A DNA stretch of 64,000 nucleotides from an uncultured Acetobacteraceae bacterium (GCA_943912335.1 CALTUD010000014.1:1-64000); one strand, 5' to 3'; positions 1 to 8,789 are shown, numbered from the stretch's first letter. Notes: generated by a model from the sequence alone, not told the origin. Translations and numbers: made by a program.

Positions 1-1
1 G

Positions 2-700
2 GCGCCGGAGGCGGTGCTGGAAACCCATGCGGTGCATGAGCGCGCGTTCCAGGCCCTGGCGCCTTCGGCCTGGGACCGGGTGATCGCCATGGTGGTGCAG
101 CCGGGTGTCGAGTTCGGCCACGACGAGGTCGCGATCTTCCGCCCCGAGGCGGCGCGGGCGTTGTCGGCGACGCTCGGACGGTTGCCCGGGCTGGTGTTCG
201 AGGCCCATTCCACGGACTACCAGCCGGCCCTTGCGCTCAGGGCCTTGGTCGAGACCGGCTACCCGATCCTGAAGGTCGGACCGGGGCTCAGTTTCGCGCT
301 TCGCGAGACGTTGTATGGGCTGGATGCGATCGCTGCCGTTCTGTCGCCGGACGGGGAGCGCCTGTTCGACGCGATGGAAAAGCTGATGCTGGCGCGGCCG
401 GCGCAGTGGCGGTCGCATTACGCCGGATCGCCCGACGAACAGCGGGTACTGCGCCATTTCTCCTATAGCGACCGTATTCGATACTACTGGCCGGAACCGG
501 AAGCTGTCGCAGCTGTCGCTGCTCTGGAGCAACGGCTCGCCGGTCGCGCCATTCCGCCGACCTTGCTGAGCCAGTATCTGCCGCTCCTGGCGGAGCGTGT
601 TGCGAACGGAACGGTGGAAGCGACGCCGAAGCGTCTCGCCATGGAGGCGGTGCGGGACGTGCTGCGCTCCTATGCGCGTGCTTGCGTCGCGCCGAACTGA
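2..700 (+). CDS. GatZ/KbaZ-family protein (tagatose-bisphosphate aldolase 'non-catalytic subunit' family), 5' end outside window
   Basis: Only the C-terminal 232 residues are present; the reading frame is open from base 2, so the start lies upstream (full family members are about 420 residues). Stretches such as FEAHSTDYQ, LKVGPGLSFALRE and HFSYSDRIRYYWP are typical of the GatZ/KbaZ family. In enterobacteria these proteins support the class II tagatose-1,6-bisphosphate aldolase. From memory, a relative in Agrobacterium was reported to be an active tagatose-6-phosphate 4-epimerase. The gene is followed 30 bases later by a polyol dehydrogenase and then a polyol-type ABC binding protein, so a role in catabolism of a ketose phosphate made from galactitol, altritol or sorbitol is likely. 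No aldolase catalytic subunit is visible here. Family assignment is confident; the reaction is not. Confidence 0.85.
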   Translation, partial: APEAVLETHAVHERAFQALAPSAWDRVIAMVVQPGVEFGHDEVAIFRPEAARALSATLGRLPGLVFEAHSTDYQPALALRALVETGYPILKVGPGLSFALRETLYGLDAIAAVLSPDGERLFDAMEKLMLARPAQWRSHYAGSPDEQRVLRHFSYSDRIRYYWPEPEAVAAVAALEQRLAGRAIPPTLLSQYLPLLAERVANGTVEATPKRLAMEAVRDVLRSYARACVAPN

Positions 701-730
701 ACGCCAAACCAGAACGAGAAGGACACGAAC

Positions 731-1525
731 ATGGCGGGAACGTTGCAGGACAAGGTCGCGGTGATCACCGGCGCCGCGCGCGGCATCGGACGGGCGATCG
801 CCGCACGCTATGTCGCGGAAGGGGCGATCGTGGTGATCGCCGATCTCAACTGCGCGGGCGCCGAAACGGCGGCGCTGGAGATCGGCGGCCGCTGTTCCGG
901 AGTCGAGTTCGACGTGACGAAGCAGGAATCGATCGATTCGTTGATCGAGACCGTGGTGGCGCGTCATGGCCGGTTGGACATTCTGGTGAACAACGCCGGC
1001 ATCTTCGACATGGGGCCGACGGTGGAGATCAGCCGCCAGAGCTATGCCCGCGTGTTCGCGGTGAACGTCGAGGGGCTGCTGTTCACGCTCCAGGCGGCGG
1101 CGAAGCAGATGATCCGGCAGGGGCGTCCCGAATCCGGCGGTGCCGCCGGCAAGATCATCAACTTCGCGTCTCAGGCCGGGCGTCGCGGCGAACCGCTGGT
1201 GGCGGTCTATTGTGCCAGCAAGGCGGCGGTGATCAGCTTGACCCAGAGCACCGGTCTCGATTTGATACGCTATGGCATCAACGTCAACGCGATCGCACCG
1301 GGTGTCGTCGATAACGAGCACTGGGAACACGTGGATGCGATGTTCGCCCGCTACGAGGGGCTCGAACCCGGCGAGAAGAAGCGGGTGGTGGGCGCCTCGG
1401 TGCCGTTCGGCCGCATGGCGCGGCCGGACGAGATCGGCGGTCTCGCAACCTTTCTCGCCAGCGCCGATGCCGACTACGTGGTTTCGCAGTGCTACAATAT
1501 CGATGGAGGCAACTGGATGAGCTGA
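731..1525 (+). CDS. SDR-family polyol dehydrogenase (sorbitol/galactitol 2-dehydrogenase-like)
   Basis: A 264-residue classical short-chain dehydrogenase that probably oxidises a hexitol to a ketose with NAD+ in the cytoplasm. The cofactor motif TGAARGIG is at residues 13-20, and Asp38 at the end of the second strand favours NAD over NADP. NNAG is at 87-90 and the catalytic tetrad is Asn112, Ser147, Tyr160 and Lys164 (YCASK). The C-terminal end, with a YNIDGGNWMS motif, resembles the SmoS/PolS sorbitol or galactitol dehydrogenases. The ATG follows a purine-rich AGAAGGA site. It sits between the GatZ-like gene and a polyol ABC binding protein, consistent with one operon. Substrate choice among sorbitol, galactitol and iditol cannot be read from the sequence. 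Confidence 0.88.
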   Translation: MAGTLQDKVAVITGAARGIGRAIAARYVAEGAIVVIADLNCAGAETAALEIGGRCSGVEFDVTKQESIDSLIETVVARHGRLDILVNNAGIFDMGPTVEISRQSYARVFAVNVEGLLFTLQAAAKQMIRQGRPESGGAAGKIINFASQAGRRGEPLVAVYCASKAAVISLTQSTGLDLIRYGINVNAIAPGVVDNEHWEHVDAMFARYEGLEPGEKKRVVGASVPFGRMARPDEIGGLATFLASADADYVVSQCYNIDGGNWMS

Positions 1526-1579
1526 TCCTTTGCCGGTGACCGAATGACTGCAAAAACAAACCAAAAAACAGGAAACGTC

Positions 1580-2899
1580 ATGCAGAACAGGACTATCGCG
1601 CTGGCCGTCAGCGCTGCGATCGGCTGCGCCGCGCCGGTGGCGGCACACGCGGACACGACCTTGACCATCGCCACGGTCAACAACGTGCAGATGATCGAGA
1701 TGCAGAAGCTGGCTCCCCAGTTCGAGAAGCTTCATCCCGACATCCATCTGCGTTGGGTGACGCTGGAAGAAAACGTGCTGCGCCAGCGCGTCACGACCGA
1801 TATCGCCACCCGTGGCGGCCAGTTCGACATCCTCACCATCGGCAACTACGAGGTTCCGATCTGGGCGAAGCAGAAATGGCTCGTCAATTTCGACGACGTG
1901 CCGGCGTCCTACGACATGTCCGACATCATCGGCGCGGTTCGCCAGGGCATCTCGTATCAGGACCATGTCTACGCGCTCCCGTTCTATGCCGAGAGCGCGA
2001 TGACGATGTATCGCAAGGATCTGTTCGCCAAGGCCGGGCTGACCATGCCCGAGGCGCCGACCTACGATCAGATCAAGGAATTCGCCGACAAGCTCACCGA
2101 CAAATCGGCCGGCACCTACGGCATCTGCCTGCGCGGCAAGCCGGGCTGGGGCGAGAACATGGCCTATGTCACGACGCTCGTGACGTCCTTCGGCGGCCAG
2201 TGGTTCACCCAGAACTGGAAGCCTGCGATCGACACCGACGCCTGGAAGAAGGCGATCACCTTCTATGACGGGCTGCTGAAGAACGACGGCCCGCCGGGCG
2301 CCGCCAGCAACGGCTTCAACGAGAACCTCGCCCTGTTCGCTTCCGGCCATTGCGCGATGTGGATCGACGCCACCTCCGCTGCCGGTACGCTGTACGATCC
2401 GAAGCAGAGCCAGGTCGCCGACAAGGTCGGTTTCGCCGCGATCCCGAGCGGCTCGTTCAAGGGTGGCCCGACCTGGCTGTGGTCGTGGAACCTGGCGATT
2501 CCGTCCACCTCGCATAACGTTGCGGCCGCTAAGACCTTCATCACCTGGGCGACCTCGAAGGACTACATCAAGCTGGTCGGCGACACCGATGGCTGGGTGA
2601 ACATCCCGCCCGGAACACGCACCTCGTCCTACAAGGATGCCGACTACACCAAGGTTGCTCCGTTCGCCGATTTCGTGCTCCAGGCGATCGAGCATTCCAA
2701 CCCGAACGGCCAGACCGCGCAGCCGCGGCCTTATGTCGGCGCCCAGTTCGTCGACATCCCCGAGTTCCAGGGTATCGGCACCCAGGTCGGACAGACCGTT
2801 GCAGCGACCCTGGTGGGCAGCACTTCGGTCGATAGCGGTCTGGCTCAGGCGAACGCCGCCACTCAGCGGACCATGCGCCGCGCCGGCTACGACAAGTAA
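1580..2899 (+). CDS. ABC transporter substrate-binding protein, sorbitol/mannitol (SmoE/MtlE) type
   Basis: A 439-residue periplasmic solute-binding protein of the extracellular family 1 sugar type. I chose the ATG at 1580 because AGGAAA lies a few bases upstream and it starts a clear signal peptide (MQNRTIALAVSAAIGC..., probable cleavage after AHA near residue 23). The ATG at 1544 would add 12 polar residues before it. Central stretches such as YALPFYAESAMTMYRKDLF and GGPTWLWSWNLAIP are like SmoE/MtlE binding proteins for sorbitol, mannitol or arabitol. The permease and ATPase genes are not downstream, so if they exist they lie upstream of the window, with the binding protein last in the operon. 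A strong hairpin follows at 2963-2994. Confidence 0.88.
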   Translation: MQNRTIALAVSAAIGCAAPVAAHADTTLTIATVNNVQMIEMQKLAPQFEKLHPDIHLRWVTLEENVLRQRVTTDIATRGGQFDILTIGNYEVPIWAKQKWLVNFDDVPASYDMSDIIGAVRQGISYQDHVYALPFYAESAMTMYRKDLFAKAGLTMPEAPTYDQIKEFADKLTDKSAGTYGICLRGKPGWGENMAYVTTLVTSFGGQWFTQNWKPAIDTDAWKKAITFYDGLLKNDGPPGAASNGFNENLALFASGHCAMWIDATSAAGTLYDPKQSQVADKVGFAAIPSGSFKGGPTWLWSWNLAIPSTSHNVAAAKTFITWATSKDYIKLVGDTDGWVNIPPGTRTSSYKDADYTKVAPFADFVLQAIEHSNPNGQTAQPRPYVGAQFVDIPEFQGIGTQVGQTVAATLVGSTSVDSGLAQANAATQRTMRRAGYDK

Positions 2900-2962
2900 G
2901 GCGGAGAACGGCCCGGAGATGCAGCACGGCTTCCTCCGGGCCTCGTGACGATCGCATCGAAA

Positions 2963-3001
2963 CCAGGGCCGGTGCTTGTGGGCACCGGCCCTGGAACTTT
3001 T
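2963..3001 (+). terminator. Rho-independent terminator after the polyol binding-protein gene
   Basis: A perfect 13-bp stem (CCAGGGCCGGTGC at 2963-2975 with its complement at 2982-2994) and a 6-base loop, followed by a short T tract (TTTT at 2998-3001). It ends the polyol operon before the YidB-like gene. Confidence 0.7.
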
Positions 3002-3066
3002 GGACGGCCTTTTCCGTCTTTTCCCGTGTCGGGCGAGATCCGGCACCTGTGGAGAGGGGCGGAACG

Positions 3067-3474
3067 ATGAGCGGATTTCTGAACGGTCTGAAGAGCAAGG
3101 CCATGGCGATGGCGGGCGGCGAAGAGGCGCTGGCCGGCGTTCTCACGCGCATGCTCGAGTCCGAGGGCGGCAAGGCCGGGCTGGAGAAGCTCTACCAGCA
3201 GTTCGACAAGGCCGGTCTCGGCGACAAGGCGCGCTCCTGGACCGGGCCCGGCCCGAAACAGCCTTTGACCACCGAGGAAGTGCAGCGCGTCCTGACCAGC
3301 GATCAGGCCAAGTTTCTGGCCTCTTGCACCGGCCTACCGCTGGCGCCGCTGCTGCCGGTGATCGCCAAGCTGTTGCCGATCGCGATCGAGAAGATGGCCA
3401 AGAAGAACGAGACGCCCCAGCAGGCCGCGCACGAGACGGTGCAGGACGTCACGGGCGGCGCAGCCAAGAGCTGA
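3067..3474 (+). CDS. YidB-like DUF937 family protein
   Basis: A 135-residue protein resembling the YidB/DUF937 family: an N-terminal helical part (MSGFLNGLKSKAMAM), a linker, then the typical VQRVLTSDQAKFLASCTGLP and LPVIAKLLPIAIEKM helices. The ATG at 3067 follows GGGGCGGA and is preferred to the GTG at 3049. The biochemical function of the family is unknown. It stands alone, between the terminator at 2963-3001 and a convergent transporter gene that ends three bases after it. Confidence 0.75.
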   Translation: MSGFLNGLKSKAMAMAGGEEALAGVLTRMLESEGGKAGLEKLYQQFDKAGLGDKARSWTGPGPKQPLTTEEVQRVLTSDQAKFLASCTGLPLAPLLPVIAKLLPIAIEKMAKKNETPQQAAHETVQDVTGGAAKS

Positions 3475-3477
3475 GGA

Positions 3478-4857
3478 TCAGGCAGCCAAACCGGCGACCG
3501 GGTGTCGCGTGCGCAGAACGCGCCCGGCCACGATGATTCCCGTTAGGACAACCGCCGCGAAGGCGATCAGGATCGTGTGCAGCATCCAGAATCGGGTCGG
3601 GCCCAGTGTGCCGAGCCGGCTGGCAAGTTGAGCAACGACCATGTTCGCCAGGAAGATCTGCAGCGCACAGGCATTGGTAATCGTTGCACGCAACGGGGCC
3701 GGCGCCAGACGCGAATAGAGCGCCATCGACACCATGTAGGTGTTGGTGTTGCCGATATCGTTGATGATGTGGAAGGCAAGTCCCCAGCCGAGCCCGACGC
3801 GGCCAGTGGGCGCTGCCGCCAGCAGCAGGGTCGCGAGGGCGCACAGCGCCGTGCCGATAGCGATCTTCACCATGTCCGGTACCGGACGCCCGCGCCGTTC
3901 CAGATAGGTCCATGTCACGATCGAAAGCGTCGTTGCACCCATGGAAATGAACGCATCGGCCGAAAGAAGCCAGCTCACCGGCATCTGGTGTCCAAACCAG
4001 CGTAGATCGTAATGCTGCTTGGCCCAGAGCAGATAGCCGTCGAAGATCTCCATGTTGCCGACCGAGTCGAGTGCCAGCACCGGCAGCAGCAGGACCAGCC
4101 CCAGCACCATCAGCCAGTCGCGGCGGGTCAGATCGGCGAGCCGGCCGGCGGGCTTATCGTCGGAGACTGGCGCGCCGGTTTCGCTGGCCGGGCGGATGGC
4201 ACGGTTGAAGGTCACATAGGTCAGGAAGGCCAGCAATGCGCCGGCCGAGGCGGCCAGGAAACCCAGCGACCAGCTGAAGCTCTCGCCCAGCGTGCCGCAG
4301 ACGATCGGGGCAAACAACACCGCGATCGCGGGCGCCAGGTTGTAGAGCTGGAACCCGTTGGAGCGGCGTGGGTCTTCGGTCGTGTAGAGTTCGCCGAGCT
4401 GGGCCTTGGTGGTGCCGGCAAGTCCGACGCCCATGACGAACAAGAGCAGGCCGACCAGCAAGAGTGGCCGCATCGTCAGCAGCAGCATGCCGCAGAAGAC
4501 GCCCAGCAGGCCGATGATGATGGACGGACGGTGACCCAGAAAACGGTCGGCGACGACGCCGCCCACGATCGGCGCCGCATAGATCAGGCCGCCGAACAGG
4601 CCCGCGATCAGCGCGGCACCCGCCTGCGGCGTGGCGCTGGCGCCGAGCCCGAGCGAGTGCTCGAGCGGCGGCAGACCCAGCACCTGCTGCGCGCCGCCAT
4701 TGCGCAGAATGGACATGGACAAGGCCAGAACCAGGATCGACTGCAGGCCGTACTGGGCGAAGGACATCCAGATTTCGGTGCTGAACAGCACGGTCAGACC
4801 GCGTGGATGACCCAGGAACGACCGTTCCTGCGTGGGACGCGCCTGCACGTTCAGCAC
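3478..4857 (-). CDS. POT/PTR2-family proton-coupled peptide transporter (MFS)
   Basis: A 459-residue inner-membrane transporter of the proton-dependent oligopeptide family, with about 12 hydrophobic segments. The first helix carries STEIWMSFAQYGL, a diverged form of the family motif ExxERFxYYG. The sequence GGLIYAAPIVGGVVADRFLGHRPS follows in the expected second-third helix position. The GTG at 4857 is chosen because it overlaps the stop of the upstream aminopeptidase gene (GTGCTGA). A frame extends upstream to 4959, but that segment is out-of-frame aminopeptidase sequence. Coupling to a peptidase suggests import of short peptides. The changed motif (SFAQYG for RFxYYG) leaves open whether it is proton-coupled in the usual way. 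Confidence 0.82.
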   Translation of the reverse strand: MLNVQARPTQERSFLGHPRGLTVLFSTEIWMSFAQYGLQSILVLALSMSILRNGGAQQVLGLPPLEHSLGLGASATPQAGAALIAGLFGGLIYAAPIVGGVVADRFLGHRPSIIIGLLGVFCGMLLLTMRPLLLVGLLLFVMGVGLAGTTKAQLGELYTTEDPRRSNGFQLYNLAPAIAVLFAPIVCGTLGESFSWSLGFLAASAGALLAFLTYVTFNRAIRPASETGAPVSDDKPAGRLADLTRRDWLMVLGLVLLLPVLALDSVGNMEIFDGYLLWAKQHYDLRWFGHQMPVSWLLSADAFISMGATTLSIVTWTYLERRGRPVPDMVKIAIGTALCALATLLLAAAPTGRVGLGWGLAFHIINDIGNTNTYMVSMALYSRLAPAPLRATITNACALQIFLANMVVAQLASRLGTLGPTRFWMLHTILIAFAAVVLTGIIVAGRVLRTRHPVAGLAA

Positions 4858-6614
4858 TGACCGAGCGGCGCGCAGGCGCGTTCGAGCCAGGCGCGTTCCG
4901 CCACGTCCAGATGCGGACCGATCTCGGCGAGCACGCGGGCGTGGTAGCGATCCAGCCACCCGCGTTCGCGCGCATCAAGCGACGCCACCTCGATCATGCG
5001 TCGGTCGATCGGTACCAGGGTCAGGGTCTCGAAGCCGCAGACCGGTTTTTCGCCGCCGACCGCGCGGGCTTCCACCGCCATCGCGTTCTCCAGCCGGATG
5101 CCGTGCGAGCCGGGCTTGTAGTAGCCGGGCTCGTTGGTCAGCACCATGGAGCGATGCACCGGCCCGTTCGGCCCCCTGAACGAGAAGGCGGAAGGCCATT
5201 CATGCACGCCGAAGAACGAGCCGAGTCCGTGGCCTGCGCCATGATCGAAATCGAGACCGGCGCGCCAGAGCGGTTCGCGCGCCAGCATGTCGAGCCTGTG
5301 TCCGCTGGTGCCGTCCGGGAACACCGCCTTGCTCAAGGCGATCAGCCCCTGGAGGACGCGGGTGAACTGATCGCGCCACGCATCCGGCGGCGTGTCGTCG
5401 CCGAGCCAGACGGTGCGGGTCACGTCGGTGGTGGCGCCAGCATATTGCCCGCCGCTGTCGATCAGGAAGAGGGCGTTCGCGGCGAGCGGCGCGCTGCCTT
5501 CGGTGGCGGGGTGGTAGTGCATCAGCGCCGCGTTCGGGCCGGTGGCGGCGATGGAGGCGAACGAGGCGCCGGAGCAGCCATTCGTTGCCATGCGGAAACC
5601 GAGCAGCGTGTCCGAGACGGTCATTTCCGTCTGGCCGATGCCGTTCTGCTCCACCCAGCACAGGAAGCGGGTGAGCGCGACGCCGTCCTGGCGGTGCGCG
5701 TCGCGGAACGCGTCGAGTTCGGCGTCGGTCTTGCAGGCGCGCGGCATCAGGCACGGGTCCGGCGCGTCCGAGAGGGTGGCGCCCGCGTCCTGAAGCGTCT
5801 GCTCGAACCACACCGGGGTGCGGGCCGGGTCGATCCGCACGCGGGCGCCGGCCAGAGCGGCGATCTCTCCCGGCATCGCGTCCGGTGGCAGGATGCGCAC
5901 CGCGTCGCCCAGATGGGCGCGCACGGGATCGTCCAGCCGCGCCGCGTCGACGAACAGGGTGGCGGTGGCGTCGCTGCGCACCAAGGCGTGCGCCAGCAGC
6001 GCAGGGGTGTAAGGCAGGTCGCGCGCGCGTAGGTTCAGCAGCCAGCAGACAGCGGCCGGATCGCTCAGCACCGCCGCATCCTCTTTCGCCGCCCGGAGCA
6101 TTTCGGCCACCAGAGCGAGTTTTTCGGCCACCGTGCGGCCGGCCAGCGCGGCGTCCTGGATCCGGATCGGCGTGGCGGGCGGGGCAGGGCGATCCGGCCA
6201 GACCATATCCACCAGATTGGGGCGGATCGGCACCAGCGTGCCCCAGGCGCCTTCGAGGGCGTCCAGGGCGGCGCGGCCGATTACCATCGGATCATAACCC
6301 AGCCGGAGAGGCGCACGGCCTTGTGCGTCGAGCCAGTCCGCCGGCGGGTTCTCGCCGTTATGGAGGCACTGCCACGCCGGCCCGGTCTCGACGGGGGCCT
6401 GCAGCGTGTAGCGGCCATCGGTGAACAGCAAGGCGTCGTTGGGGAGAACGATCGCCAGACCGGCCGAGCCGCTGAAGCCGGAGAGGAGCATGAGACGCTC
6501 GGCGCAGGCGGGCACGTCCTCGCCGAGATGCTCGTCGCCGCGCGGCACCAGATAGCCGTCGATGCCGTGCGCGGGGAAACAGCGTCGCAGAGCGTCGAGG
6601 GGGGTGACGGTCAT
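4851..6614 (-). CDS. Xaa-Pro aminopeptidase (M24B metallopeptidase)
   Basis: A 587-residue cytoplasmic aminopeptidase P that removes an N-terminal residue preceding proline. It has two creatinase-type N-terminal domains (about 1-310), the pita-bread M24 domain (about 320-530) and the C-terminal extension of the long AMPP form. The five metal ligands are all visible: Asp386 (LIDSG), Asp397 (TTDVT), His462 (GHGLG), Glu495 (TNEPG) and Glu529 (GFETL). The ATG at 6614 has no strong ribosome site but gives the usual family length. The next gene, a POT transporter, starts inside its stop codon, so uptake and breakdown of proline-containing peptides appear to be co-expressed. Confidence 0.93.
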   Translation of the reverse strand: MTVTPLDALRRCFPAHGIDGYLVPRGDEHLGEDVPACAERLMLLSGFSGSAGLAIVLPNDALLFTDGRYTLQAPVETGPAWQCLHNGENPPADWLDAQGRAPLRLGYDPMVIGRAALDALEGAWGTLVPIRPNLVDMVWPDRPAPPATPIRIQDAALAGRTVAEKLALVAEMLRAAKEDAAVLSDPAAVCWLLNLRARDLPYTPALLAHALVRSDATATLFVDAARLDDPVRAHLGDAVRILPPDAMPGEIAALAGARVRIDPARTPVWFEQTLQDAGATLSDAPDPCLMPRACKTDAELDAFRDAHRQDGVALTRFLCWVEQNGIGQTEMTVSDTLLGFRMATNGCSGASFASIAATGPNAALMHYHPATEGSAPLAANALFLIDSGGQYAGATTDVTRTVWLGDDTPPDAWRDQFTRVLQGLIALSKAVFPDGTSGHRLDMLAREPLWRAGLDFDHGAGHGLGSFFGVHEWPSAFSFRGPNGPVHRSMVLTNEPGYYKPGSHGIRLENAMAVEARAVGGEKPVCGFETLTLVPIDRRMIEVASLDARERGWLDRYHARVLAEIGPHLDVAERAWLERACAPLGQC

Positions 6615-6774
6615 CGCGTTGGGTCCATTGGGTCTGGAGACGGTCAGTCTGCAACTACGGGGTTAGACAGGCAGCGCAAAGCCTGCGGTTCAAGCACAAG
6701 GATTGCTGGACCGCTAGTTGTATACGATATCCAGTGCCGAAGGATGTGCGATGAAGCTCGTCCTGCCGCCGTGG

Positions 6775-6802
6775 TTGCCAGATTAAATTAGAACAGTATA
6801 AC
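6775..6802 (+). promoter_or_regulatory. Probable promoter of the DUF1826-CobW operon with a Zur-like half-site in the -10 region
   Basis: TTGCCA at 6775-6780 and TATAAC at 6797-6802 are separated by 16 bases, a good sigma-70-type pair. The -10 box lies within AGTATAACAT, which matches one half of the TGTTATA/TATAACA pattern common in Zur boxes. The other half is poorly conserved, so the regulator assignment is weak. The location upstream of a CobW-type gene makes zinc control plausible. Confidence 0.45.
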
Positions 6803-6854
6803 ATTGCGCTATGTTCGTTCTTCCTGTGAGGTTCGGTTGTCCTTGTTTCTCCGC

Positions 6855-7457
6855 ATGGAAAGTGGACCGGACCTTTCCCCCGCGCCGCCTGGTGTTTCGC
6901 CGACCCTGCATGTGGTCGCCGGAGGAGATCCGGCCGTTCTGCTGGACATCGTCCGGCCGGCCATCGGCCTGGCGATCTGGGCGCGCGAACCGAACCCGCA
7001 ATGTCTGGCTGATGCGATCTCCCTGGCGCTTCCCCCCGACCATGCGCCCTTGGTCGTGTCAGGAGAGCCGGACATCCTGGGCCGGCGGTTGGCGCAATTG
7101 CTGCCGAATGGCTGCCCATCCTGGTTCGAGCGCGAGGTGAACGGACTGGCGTCGCTTCTGGCCGATGTCGCGGCGGCCCCGCGCCTTCGCGCCCGGTTCG
7201 GCGCGTTCGTCGATGATGGCGAGCCGCAGGACGTCCGTTTGTTCTGTCGCTACGGGGACGGTGCAGTGTGCTGGCGGCATCCAGATCTGCACGGGATCGT
7301 CGCGGTAGGCGAGGCGGACCCGTTTGCCGTGCTGATTCTGAAAGGCGCGCGCTCCTCTATCCGCCGCCGCCGCGCCCTTCGCCTCCAACCCGATCCTGCG
7401 TGCACCACCGCCGGGCCGGTGCTGTTGATCGAACCCGAGATCGGAGCGTCTTCATGA
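6855..7457 (+). CDS. DUF1826 domain-containing protein
   Basis: About 200 residues, resembling DUF1826 proteins. These are often found next to zinc-responsive CobW-family GTPases; their function is not known. The central part holds PSWFEREVNGLASLLADV and VRLFCRYGDGAVCWRHPDLHG, the most typical stretch. The start is uncertain: ATG 6855 has no clear ribosome site, while TTG 6837 has GAGGT five bases upstream; both fit the predicted promoter at 6775-6802. The stop codon overlaps the ATG of the CobW gene (ATGA), indicating translational coupling. A role in zinc allocation is inferred from the neighbour and is not visible in the protein itself. Confidence 0.72.
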   Translation: MESGPDLSPAPPGVSPTLHVVAGGDPAVLLDIVRPAIGLAIWAREPNPQCLADAISLALPPDHAPLVVSGEPDILGRRLAQLLPNGCPSWFEREVNGLASLLADVAAAPRLRARFGAFVDDGEPQDVRLFCRYGDGAVCWRHPDLHGIVAVGEADPFAVLILKGARSSIRRRRALRLQPDPACTTAGPVLLIEPEIGASS

Positions 7458-8665
7458 ACCATCGCCCTTCATCCATCGATCCTCGCCTTCCGGTGACGGT
7501 GCTGTCCGGCTTCCTGGGCGCGGGAAAGACCACGTTGCTGAACCATGTGCTGGCCAACCGGGACGGACGGCGCGTGGCGGTGATCGTCAACGACATGAGC
7601 GAGGTGAATATCGATGCGTCGACCGTCGAAGCGAACGGCGGCTTGTCGCGTACGGAAGAGAAGCTGGTGGAGATGAGCAATGGCTGCATCTGCTGCACCT
7701 TGCGCGAGGATCTGATGCGCGAGGTGGCGCGCCTCGCGGCGGAGAAGCGTTTCGATGCCCTGCTGATCGAGAGCACTGGCGTCTCGGAACCGATGCCTGT
7801 TGCAGCGACCTTCGATTTCCGCGACGCGCTGGGCGTCTCTCTGGACGACGTGGCCCGTCTCGACACCATGGTGACGGTGGTGGATGCGCAAAGCTTCCTG
7901 CGCGACTACGGCTCGACCGACGATCTGGCCACGCGCGGCGAGACGGCGGGCGAGGGTGACGATCGCAAGTTGGTGAACCTGCTGGTGGAGCAGATCGAGT
8001 TCGCCGACGTTCTGGTCGTCAACAAGTCCGATCTGGTCACGGCTGAGGAGTTGCAGCGACTGGGTGTGCTGCTCTCCACCTTCAACCCGGGGGCGCGGAT
8101 CGTATCGAGCGTGGAAGGTCGGGTTCCGCTCTCCGCTGTTCTGGAGACTGGATTGTTCGATTTCACACGGGCGCAAAACGCGGCCGGGTGGCATCAAGCG
8201 CTGCTGGGGGCGCATCTGCCGGAAAGCGAGGAGTTCGGAATCCGCTCCTTCGTGTATCGCGCACGTAGACCGTTTCATCCGGCCCGGCTGCACGCATTCC
8301 TCGGTGGCGCATTGCCGGGCGTCGTCCGTGCGAAAGGGTTCTTCTGGTTGGCGACACGGCCGGACTACGCCGGATCGTGGCAGTTGGCCGGCGCGATCGG
8401 TCGCCACGAGTTGGCCGGGCGCTGGTATGCGGCGGTGCCGGAAGAGCGTTGGCCGGCCGACTCGGAATGGCGTGAACGCGTGCAGCTGTTGTGGGATGGC
8501 GAGCATGGCGATCGCCGACAGGAACTGGTCTTCATCGGCATCGACATGGACGAAGCCACCCTGCGCGCTGATCTGGATCCCTGTCTGCTTACTCAAAAAG
8601 AATACGAATCCGGTCCTGCGTCCTGGGATGCGTTGCCGGATCCATTTCCTTCTTGGGGAAGTTGA
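7454..8665 (+). CDS. CobW/COG0523-family GTP-binding metallochaperone (ZigA-like)
   Basis: A 403-residue P-loop GTPase. Walker A GFLGAGKTT is at residues 19-27, the metal-binding CICC motif at 78-81, and a NKSD guanine-specificity motif near 195. The C-terminal CobW domain includes FVYRARRPFHPARLHAFL. COG0523 proteins use GTP to load or traffic metals, usually zinc, to client proteins. Pairing with DUF1826 and a large C-terminal domain is typical of the zinc-starvation ZigA subgroup. The ATG overlaps the previous stop by four bases; a longer frame from 7268 is out-of-frame DUF1826 sequence. Several nearly palindromic sequences follow the gene. Confidence 0.87.
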   Translation: MNHRPSSIDPRLPVTVLSGFLGAGKTTLLNHVLANRDGRRVAVIVNDMSEVNIDASTVEANGGLSRTEEKLVEMSNGCICCTLREDLMREVARLAAEKRFDALLIESTGVSEPMPVAATFDFRDALGVSLDDVARLDTMVTVVDAQSFLRDYGSTDDLATRGETAGEGDDRKLVNLLVEQIEFADVLVVNKSDLVTAEELQRLGVLLSTFNPGARIVSSVEGRVPLSAVLETGLFDFTRAQNAAGWHQALLGAHLPESEEFGIRSFVYRARRPFHPARLHAFLGGALPGVVRAKGFFWLATRPDYAGSWQLAGAIGRHELAGRWYAAVPEERWPADSEWRERVQLLWDGEHGDRRQELVFIGIDMDEATLRADLDPCLLTQKEYESGPASWDALPDPFPSWGS

Positions 8666-8670
8666 AGAAT

Positions 8671-8692
8671 GTTCTCCCTTGGAAGGGAGAAC
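8671..8692 (+). repeat. Perfect inverted repeat after the CobW gene
   Basis: GTTCTCCCTT (8671-8680) and AAGGGAGAAC (8683-8692) form a 10-bp perfect inverted repeat just after the CobW stop. No T tract follows on the plus strand, so it may act as an mRNA end stabiliser or weak terminator. Confidence 0.5.
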
Positions 8693-8751
8693 AAAAGAGC
8701 TTCTGTTCATTGGAATTCACCCGGGACCGGTCTTCCCTCACCATCCGGACA

Positions 8752-8789
8752 GAAGCCTTTTTGCTTATTGTGTTCAGAAAAAGAAGACC
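8752..8789 (-). repeat. Diverged copy of a T-rich/A-rich terminator-like repeat
   Basis: Read on the minus strand, this is GGTCTTCTTTTTCTGA... followed by AAGCAAAAAGGCTTC. It closely matches the two better-preserved copies at 41771-41810 and 57764-57804. All three copies lie just after the stop codon of a gene. The copy sits between the convergent CobW and glutaminase-like genes and may terminate the latter. Confidence 0.55.
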
